This document shows, in pieces, positions 56,260-64,000 of a stretch of 64,000 nucleotides of DNA. The first letter of the stretch is position 1. Every line of letters begins with the position of its first letter. The notes beneath the pieces are model-generated. The model was not told the DNA's origin and made no database searches. It saw only the letters and a list, made by a program, of their open reading frames with translations. The position numbers were made by a program, and so were the translations under genes. The DNA lies in assembly GCF_933775445.1 (NCBI RefSeq), contig NC_065875.1, positions 372,001-436,000 on the forward strand. The letters are read 5' to 3'. This stretch comes from Argentina anserina. Lineage: Eukaryota; Streptophyta; Magnoliopsida; Rosales; Rosaceae.

Positions 56260-59200
56260 AAGACACACTAGCTCTCTGACAGGAGACTTCCTTTCCTGCT
56301 CATTATGGGTTGATCTTGGGCTTAGGATATCTAAACTAGCAGGTTTTAGTTTTTAGTAGTTGTGGTGATGGTGTTATTTCGATTTTCCGTCGCCCTTCTT
56401 TTACTTGTAAAGAATTAGGACTGGCTGAGATGTGTAGATTAATGGTCTGTAACATAACAATATGTTATGAGTACACAACAAATACAAAGCCCTTTGTCTA
56501 ACAGATCATGTGGGAGAAGAGGAAGGGAATTGAAGAGGGTAGGGGATGTAGTAGGGTTTAGGGTTAGGTTCAGTCGATTAGGTGATCAGTCTATGTGGTA
56601 CAGAAACTTACTTAGATTGGTCCTCTTTTTCTCTTGCACTGTAATTTCTTCTTCCCTTCTTTGTCTATACTTGTACTGATGCAACTTTAACTTTTGGAAT
56701 AAATATCACCCTTTTCCCCTCATTTCAAGTTGTAATATTTTTCTTCTGATCTTGTTTACATCGGTTTTCTTGAGCAACACTATTAAGTACCAACTGCTGT
56801 TTCTGATATTCCCTGGTGATTCGTTTGGTGGATTTGACGGTAGTTGTAGGGTAGCGTCCAAGCTTTGATGCTTTATGGTTATTAGAAGAATCTTCTTCTA
56901 CTCCATTGCACTTGAAAATTTAACATGTATTACCAACCAGAAACGTGAACATTTAATTGATTGAGAGCAACGCCTGTACCTCTTAAACTTCCTAAGCTTT
57001 TGTGTGGCCATATGAGTCATGGAGGGTGATGGACTGTGACAGTGGGAAAGTGAGTTGCAACCATTTGTTGCTTGAAACAAAGGCTTTATCGACTTTTCTC
57101 TAACAAGATACGAGGGAGATCATTCATTGTCTGGATGCATGAATGTTTGCAATTAGATGAGTGTAGAATATCCTTTAGCATATGCTATGGGGTTTATGTC
57201 TCGGTTTTGGGTGGATTAGGAACAATAAATCTTGCAGGTTGCTAAAACGAGGCATCTGAAACTCAAGTCTGTAACGCAGACTCACAAATTATCCGCGGAT
57301 GAGGATGCACAAAAAATGTCTTGGATGATCACAGAAGTAGTGTCATTTACTAGGTAAGATTAAACCCTACATTGTATATGGATCAAAACTCAGCTCCTTG
57401 TTATAGTCAAGGTCTTGGAATGGTTTCAATTCAGGTTCATTCATCTATCTGCTGGTAATGAATTTCAGTCCAGAATCCTAGACACAGATTTCAGTAAAAA
57501 ATTGCCCATCTTTGCAGCATAAACAGTAGAATGAAGAACCGTAAAAACAGTTAAAAGCACCAAACATGGTACAGTCTGATACTTTTTCCTTCATGATGAA
57601 TTGATGATATTCATAAAGTTGGAGATTGCATCAGGAAAGTAGGAGTCAGAACTTCGTAGGTTCTGATAGCAACGCAGCAGGTTATGTGTTGCCTCATTTA
57701 GAAAGGTGTAACAAAGCATGGTGAAGTGTTAATATCAGGCACTTGAAATCACAAGGTAGCAGTGATGGGAAATATGATGGGGGTCGTTTGAGTGGAAGTT
57801 GGTACTGCTTAAATGGTATTGGATGAAGCCAAGGAATCTTCAATTTCCAATGATGATTTTCTGGTTTTCATGGAGTGAGGAAGGACTATTTATTGTTGTT
57901 ATGTATTCAACTGTGTATTCATTGCTTTGCTTATCAATGGAAGACCAAACAAGGAAGCTGTCTCCCACATGCACCAGTCCTTTTTTTGGTGTTCATTTGT
58001 ACAATCTAAATAGACATTTGATTGATGGATTGAATCACATAATGAAATATGAATAACCAAAATGATGTATACAAATAATCTTATGGTTGAATTATATATA
58101 ACCGTTTATTTCATTACAAATAATTCTAAGAAAATTGGATTCTATGTTGTACCTGCTTTTGTTTTTTGTATGTTTTTATCGGCTGATATTTGATGATAAG
58201 CACGCTCACAAGTCACAAGCCACAAAGTATTGATGATTCTACCACAGCATGAAGAAGAGAAAACACCAACCATGCAAGAATTTGGACTCTATTTAGAGAA
58301 TAGGTTACGGTTAAACATGCATTAGATTATAACATAGGGTTGACAATTACCGACCTCTTTGTCTTATATTACTTTGTTCGCGAATTTAAAGTTTAAAGAC
58401 ACAATTCATCTAACACTTTGCCCTGGAGGAAACGAGTTATAAAAATTTCGGTAAATTTCATCCATAGGTCACATGTTGGCAAAGACAAAGAATGCTTTCG
58501 CAAACAACATCATCAACCCCCCAAAGAAAATACCCCCATCAATTCCCCCTAATATAATTTCCCTCACCAATCTGTGGCGGTGGAGGTTGGTGAACTTGAA
58601 AGGAATTGAAGACGAGCACATGAGACAGGGTGAGGGTCTGGTAGGGTTACCATTAGATGTTAACATGTAACATGCATGCTTCTGGAGGAGGCAAATGCCT
58701 CTGCTTATCATCAGGCATGGACTCACTGTCTGGCCATTTCTGCATACATAACTGTTTAACGGTAAACTGTAAACCCTTAACAGTATTCCTTCTGATACAC
58801 ACATGACCAGTATCAGTCTCACAGTCACAGTTGCAGAGGCTCATCAATGCTCAAGGTAGCAGCCATGGATTCACAAATAGAAGTGTTGTATTGAGAACTC
58901 ACTCACCTTTGGCTAGCCTCTGCATTGATCAATGATTATGGCAACCCCGGCCATAGGATGCTCTTCATTTCTTCAAAAATATTAAAACCTAGGTCCCATT
59001 AGGCCTTAGATATCATGACCAGGCTACTATTGTGTTTGGAATGATTAGACCCAATGATCATTGAATTATCCCCTAGCTAGTCAAAGATACATTGAAATTA
59101 GTATTTTCTTCTCTGAATCTATTCAAGTTCGAGCTTAGTGCTAGACTGTTAGTGGTTGTTCAAGAATTCTGCAGATTTACTGAACAATTAGTCTTTCTAT

Positions 59201-60591
59201 TGGTGATTTGCTGCTAAATAATTCGAGACACTCGAAATGATGGTGGTTCAATCCCACCAAAATGCTATTCGTTACCTATAAAATGAAGGTGAGATTTTGT
59301 AAACCACATTACATTGACTTTGGCTGTAACTAGTTCTACACTAATAGCATAAGATATGGTGTATATCGGTGTGATAGCCACAAAAATCCTTCTGAAGTAA
59401 ATTGGAGAACAAGTTAGAGACGACACCAAAATTTGAAGAATTGAAATTTCTGGACAAGGGTGGTTATATATCACTGTCAGTCAGGAGTAGAAAAAAGTTT
59501 GACAAAAGTGGGGATCATGGTGTGTTTTGGTTGCAGAACATGCATGGTTCAGGGTTGATTTCAAAAGCCTACACTTAAGGAGAAGTAGCCTGGAATGGAT
59601 CCACTGCCGACCCCATCTTCCGTGCTCTCTGCTGCATCTACTTTCTGGTGATGGGTCTCCCATGCCATACCCCAGCCATAAGCTCTGGCCGACTCCTCTG
59701 TACTTGAAGAGTCGTGCTTCTTCTCAATTTGTGTTTTCCTTGTTGACACTTTTTCTCTACCTCCCTAAAAACTGAACAATGGGGCTGCGATTATTAGTCT
59801 GTTGTGGTGTTTCCTTTTGAATCTGTTGTAGTGTTTCCTTTTGAAATCATTCTCATTTCTAACTTGCGGAGCAAGCATCACCGGCAACTGTGTTGGATGA
59901 TCTCTAACACATTCTACATTATAGCAGACAAAGCTTAGCCCGTCTGAATGATGCATATAAGAAGAGGACGATCACCTACAAAAAAAATCCCTAAAAACTG
60001 CAGTATCCCACCAATTCCTGCATATCCACTCCCAACATTGCATGCTAAATTCACAGTAAGAGACCAACGTGATAAAATATAGAACCAGAGGAGTAGGGTC
60101 ATGCTTCTTCAGAAAGTCTCCCTCGTGGTTCTCTCACCTAAAAATATGAATGGGTGAAGGGGATTTCAATCTAAAAGACCCGACTGTGGAGCTATGTGTT
60201 ATATGAGTACAACCACTTGTAGTTATAGGCTTAAAAGAGCATATCCCCTATAACCACACATCAAGATCTGAGTTCGCATTATCCATTTCCTTTTAACCTG
60301 AAGAGCAAAGAGAAAGACATAGGCAAATAGTGCACTACTTTAGGTTTACTATTATTTGTGCCAAATGATTGAAACATGATGGACTACGGGAGGTAAAAAC
60401 TGCAAATAAAAGGATGATGAGACGAGCAAAGATTGTCAGTAAAAGAACAATCCAAATGCAAGAAATAAAGAGACAACAAATCAAGTCGATTGCAATCCTG
60501 ATCGGGTAGTAAATATGTGAGTCATCACAACAGCTTTTGTCCTGTAATTTTAATTAACTGCTGGAATAACATAACCTAGAAGACTCTAATC
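56260..60591. other. Spacer between the KRP and cytochrome b5 genes
   Basis: About 4.3 kb without a confident gene. The first 400-500 bases are the KRP 3' region. A minus-strand frame at 58469-58828 is listed separately. Frames near 57800-58050 and 59480-59775 show no recognisable domain. Confidence 0.45.
58469..58828 (-). CDS. Unrecognised small reading frame with hydrophobic C-terminus
   Basis: A 119-codon frame. Its last ~35 residues (LVREIILGGIDGGIFFGG then LMMLFAKAFFVFANM) look like a membrane segment. The first half is rich in Cys and Ser and has no recognised motif. No family could be named. It may be a chance frame, or the last exon of an unrecognised gene beginning further right. 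Base composition is only slightly above the surrounding DNA. Confidence 0.2.
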   Translation of the reverse strand: MTVRLILVMCVSEGILLRVYSLPLNSYVCRNGQTVSPCLMISRGICLLQKHACYMLTSNGNPTRPSPCLMCSSSIPFKFTNLHRHRLVREIILGGIDGGIFFGGLMMLFAKAFFVFANM

Positions 60592-61061
60592 TTAAGATGA
60601 CTTGGTGTAAAGGCGGATGCCAAAAGCCAAACCCAATATGGCAATGGGGACAAGGAATTGGAGAAGTTTGATGATGAACTCCGAAGTCTTGTCTTGATTG
60701 TAATGAGGCTGTTTGGGAGGAGTGTATTCGGTCTTCTTGGTGATGGTAGAGACATCGATCTCTCCCACATAGAAGTCCTTCAACATGTCTCTGGCATTAT
60801 CACTGTGACCAACATCTTCAAAATCATCAGTTGCATCCTTCCCTGCATTGGCACATAAACACATGAATTAGTGGTTGTATCTAAAGATCAGCATAGAGAC
60901 CATCAACAATATGTCACACAAATTCTTGCATACGGATGCCCCCACACACCATTTTCATTTGGAATTCAGACATCAGATTAACGCAGACCGTTGATTGTGT
61001 TATTAGAATGGCAAAGTCAATGGGGTCAAAAGCATTAAGGGATGTACTTAATACATTAATG

Positions 61062-61101
<40 letters not shown>

Positions 61102-62986
61102 TCATCAAAGCCATTCACATTTGACCTATAATTAGAAATATGATTAATCATCTAAGGTTCTAACAAAACAACTTCATCCTTTACGGTCACACTCGTTTTA
61201 TGGAGTTGTTTGAAGCAGTCCCAGAATTACAGCATCATGATGATATATCTTAATCAATTACATACCTGTAGCTGACAACAAAACATCATCACCACCAGGA
61301 TGGTCCTCCATGAACTTGGTCACATCATAAACCTGTTTTAAGATATAATTTGGCAGTAAGAACATGATATCATTGGCAGACACATTGTAACATGGACTGC
61401 TGCCTAATATAGGTTAATTCTTAGTGATGTTTCTTCAAGCTGTTCAAGACTTCAAGTAAACGTTCTATTTCCTGAAGATGCACTTTTTAGCAGTTTAAGT
61501 ATATGACACAAATAAAGTGGCTTATACATCAAGGCAATAAATTTAGTACTGTTTTGTAGTTGGTACAATGAATCCATAAATTTCATCCAGAATATCATGA
61601 CACGGAAGAAAAAGGCAAAAGCATATCAAAGTTTGGCATTAAAAAAAGGCTGGCAAGGTCTATACTGACTTACTGAGTGATCATCTTCAACCCTACTTAG
61701 GACAGCTAAATGTAAAATGAAATATGACAGGAACAATAGATTAACTCAGAAGAAGCTAAAGAGCATTAAAGTTATTTTTGAAAGTTCTAAGATATAATTG
61801 CATCCTTTTGGCTTAGTTGAACACCACATATATGGTATCAATCTCATATTATATACAAGGAAAAAAGACAAGACATCTTGAAAATTTCCTCGACTATTCT
61901 AAAGTCCAGTACCCTATGAACATGTTCACAAACCATAGAAGGATGGTAATGACTATTTGGAAATTGATCATTTCCAGCTATGTGAAACACAGAAATGAAT
62001 AAGAAGAATTTTTATTTTCAGTACCTCTTATTAGAAAAGTAATATTGGTTGATGGCTGATGTGAATAATATAATCAAAAGAGCTCTTCAGATTTATCCTT
62101 TTATTGAGTCAAACTATCATGGAATCTCATGACCAAACCAGATGTTCTGAAAAGTAATGAACCTAATCTCTCTTTTTATTTGAATCTCTAGAGTGAAGTT
62201 TGACAGAATAAGACAATGAAGAATATCATCTAAGAATTCTTTGTAACTACAGATTTTGGGAGTACACTTGCAAAGTTCAGGAGAGGGTGAGATCCCTCTA
62301 GCCAAATCACAAAGCTTAGAAGACGGAATGAAATTGACAACTTAGCCAAATCACAGGCATTGATAATTTGATAAGCAATCTAAGACCCAAGGAGAACATA
62401 TATTCTTATGAACCAATGTCAAAGGGTTTGATTGGAACTGACCATTTTAAAGATCAAGGTCTACATCCCATCAATCTTGTCAGTTACTCTTTTCAGAATC
62501 AAGCTACTGACAAGCTATGAGAATGAACTCTAATCCGGGCTATCTCTACCTCAACACCGTTATTAATCTAAGTTATCTATCCGCATTTACAAACAAGAAT
62601 TGAACATCGGATTGTAGGAGATCCAGTATTCTATCATAAAGGCTAAAGCTTGAGTATTAAATTGCCACAGATTCCAGGTTGACTTATCCCTATGAACATT
62701 AACATGCACCAGCCAACATAAACAAAAGGCAAAACAAAACAAGATCCGCAGTGTCCCGATTGTCAAACTTGATCATATGTATGACTAAACAAACATGCAA
62801 GGCCTTCAAATTTCCCCCTTTAAAAAATCAGATTCATTTGATGATCGAAGAAAGAAAAAGGAGAGAGCTTTATGTTGAAAGAACGGGAAAAGTGAGAACC
62901 TTGCCATTGATGATGAGCCAGCAGTCCTTTGGGGCGTTGTGGTCGGAGACCTCAGCCAAAGTGAAGACCTTTCCATCGCCACCCAT
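60592..62986 (-). CDS. Cytochrome b5, ER-anchored
   Basis: Three exons on the minus strand: 62986-62900, 61332-61266 and 60842-60592. They give 134 residues, the usual plant cytochrome b5 length. The haem domain has KVFTLAEVSDHNAPKDCWL and both axial histidines, His40 in DHPGGDDV and His64 in GHSDNARDML. The C-terminal anchor (about residues 107-130, LLQFLVPIAILGLAFGIRLY) is a tail-anchor membrane segment followed by TKSS, as in ER isoforms. The protein passes electrons from cytochrome b5 reductase to desaturases, hydroxylases and some P450s. The first intron is long (1.57 kb). Intron 2 carries an (AG)n tract (61065-61098). Confidence 0.93.
61065..61098. repeat. (AG)n microsatellite in cytochrome b5 intron 2
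   Basis: About 17 uninterrupted GA units within the second intron. Confidence 0.9.
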
Positions 62987-64000
62987 ATTGCTCTTTCTTG
63001 AAATCTCCGATGCAATCTGGGTGGCAAAAGGTTGTATGCTCCTGAACCAATGTGTAGATGGATCGGTTAATAACAAGGGTTGTGGAGGGGGTTGGTGTTT
63101 AGTCGAGAGAGTAAATAATGAGGAAAGAGAGTCGTGGTAGGTAAGATGGACTGGGTTGTGGCCTTGGTGGGTAGGCAAATTCAAGACCCAGAGCAATGGG
63201 GTTGGTGAGTGAGCTGTGTGATTATATATTTCTTTTTTTTTTTTAGAAGGAAAAAAAGGAAGATAATATTTAGCAAAATAACAAAGGTTATATTCATACT
63301 TCCTAAATTTGACAAAAAAAAACTTCCTAAATCGGTATTTATACATTTTGCTTAATGGACCTCTTATTCTCTTTAACAAAAAACAAAACTGTTTTCACCT
63401 TCTTAATTTTCCTGAAATACCCATAATCTAATAAATTAATTTAAAAAATTCTAAAAACTTTTCACACTTTAAAAATTCAGCAATTAAAGTTCTTTTAATT
63501 TTTGAATCTCATGAACATATAGTTATACTATCAAAATAACTACTATATATAAATTCATAAGTAAAACAACAAAAATAAATAAATTTTCTCTGATCAAACT
63601 TTGAAGATGGTGAGAATTGAGTTAGGTTAAGCAAGTATGATTATAAGCGCTTATAGTTTGTTAGGTTTTGTATCATGTACAGTAATAAATGTTTGATTTG
63701 AGTCAACCGGATGAGTACGTTAAGGATTATCTTATATCTTCTATTAATAAAACAAGAATGAGATTGCAATGGTTAAATTTTTGAACTATCAGAAAAACTC
63801 ATAGTTTATTAATTTTCACAAAATTGAACTTAATATATATAAAATATTATCGTAATTTAGATATAAAACTGAAAGCAAAACCACACAGAAAATTGTGAGA
63901 GGGTAGAGAAAAAATTAGGAGCTTTTGCACACGTACATATAGAAAGATATTATAATGAAATCATTATCTTGATTTAATATTTTTCCTTTTTTTGGTTCAA
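62987..64000. other. Promoter side of cytochrome b5 and window end
   Basis: The first ~200 bases should contain the 5' leader and core promoter of the cytochrome b5 gene (minus strand). The rest is AT-rich. TCTTCTATTAATAAAACAAG after an A at 63737 resembles a Helitron 5' end running out of the window, but its 3' end cannot be seen. Confidence 0.4.

Noticed and set aside
62870..63379. 169-codon minus-strand frame spanning the cytochrome b5 start
   Set aside because: Its C-terminal part is the real exon 1, but the upstream extension is leader sequence with a non-conserved, low-quality composition; the family start MGGDGKVF is at 62986.
1..64000. CRISPR arrays, bacterial operons, rRNA or clear tRNA genes
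   Set aside because: None were seen; the window is plant nuclear DNA and every array-like tract is a microsatellite or a transposon repeat.

Overview
This window is nuclear DNA from a flowering plant. Genes have many GT-AG introns, intergenic DNA is AT-rich, dinucleotide microsatellites are long, and the gene content is plant-specific (KRP cell-cycle inhibitor, SCAB actin-binding protein, PRT1 ubiquitin ligase, S-protein homologs, GH3 fragment). A eudicot is very likely. A rosaceous species is only a guess and cannot be proved from this sequence.

The left half (1-34,550) is gene-poor and full of transposons. It holds one glycine-rich cell-wall protein gene (minus strand, 4794-5690) and a small cluster of S-protein homologs: an intact gene at 16870, a near-copy at 21788 with a 1-bp deletion near its start, and two promoter-only remnants. 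The mobile elements include a complete but mutated Mutator-like element (10121-15182, 9-bp target duplication), two hAT-type MITEs, two short Helitrons (one at 46.3 kb), a 656-bp Mutator-like element, a tRNA-derived SINE and CACTA-like ends. The most striking structure lies at 25883-34549. There a Pack-MULE-like element carries an intron-containing fragment of a GH3.10-type auxin/jasmonate amido synthetase gene, and a 6.46-kb PIF/Harbinger element has inserted into an exon of that captured gene. The Harbinger element keeps an apparently intact Myb/SANT-like protein gene, but its transposase is broken.

The right half (34,900-63,000) is ordinary euchromatin with regularly spaced host genes. In order these are an mTERF-family gene (minus) with several frameshifts, the 12-exon SCAB1-type actin-binding protein gene, a nuclear gene for mitochondrial ribosomal protein uL22m, the PRT1 N-degron ubiquitin ligase gene, a KRP-type CDK inhibitor gene and a cytochrome b5 gene (minus). 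Each has its own promoter, and nothing suggests a shared pathway or an operon. A solo LTR, an RNase-H-like retroelement scrap and several microsatellites sit between or inside them.

I found no convincing new biochemical system. The observations most worth following are the nested GH3 Pack-MULE/Harbinger structure, the SPH copy in which the deletion itself creates a replacement in-frame ATG, and the frameshifted mTERF gene, which could be a true pseudogene or an assembly problem. Exon coordinates were worked out by hand from splice consensus and known protein conservation; no alignment or transcript evidence was available.
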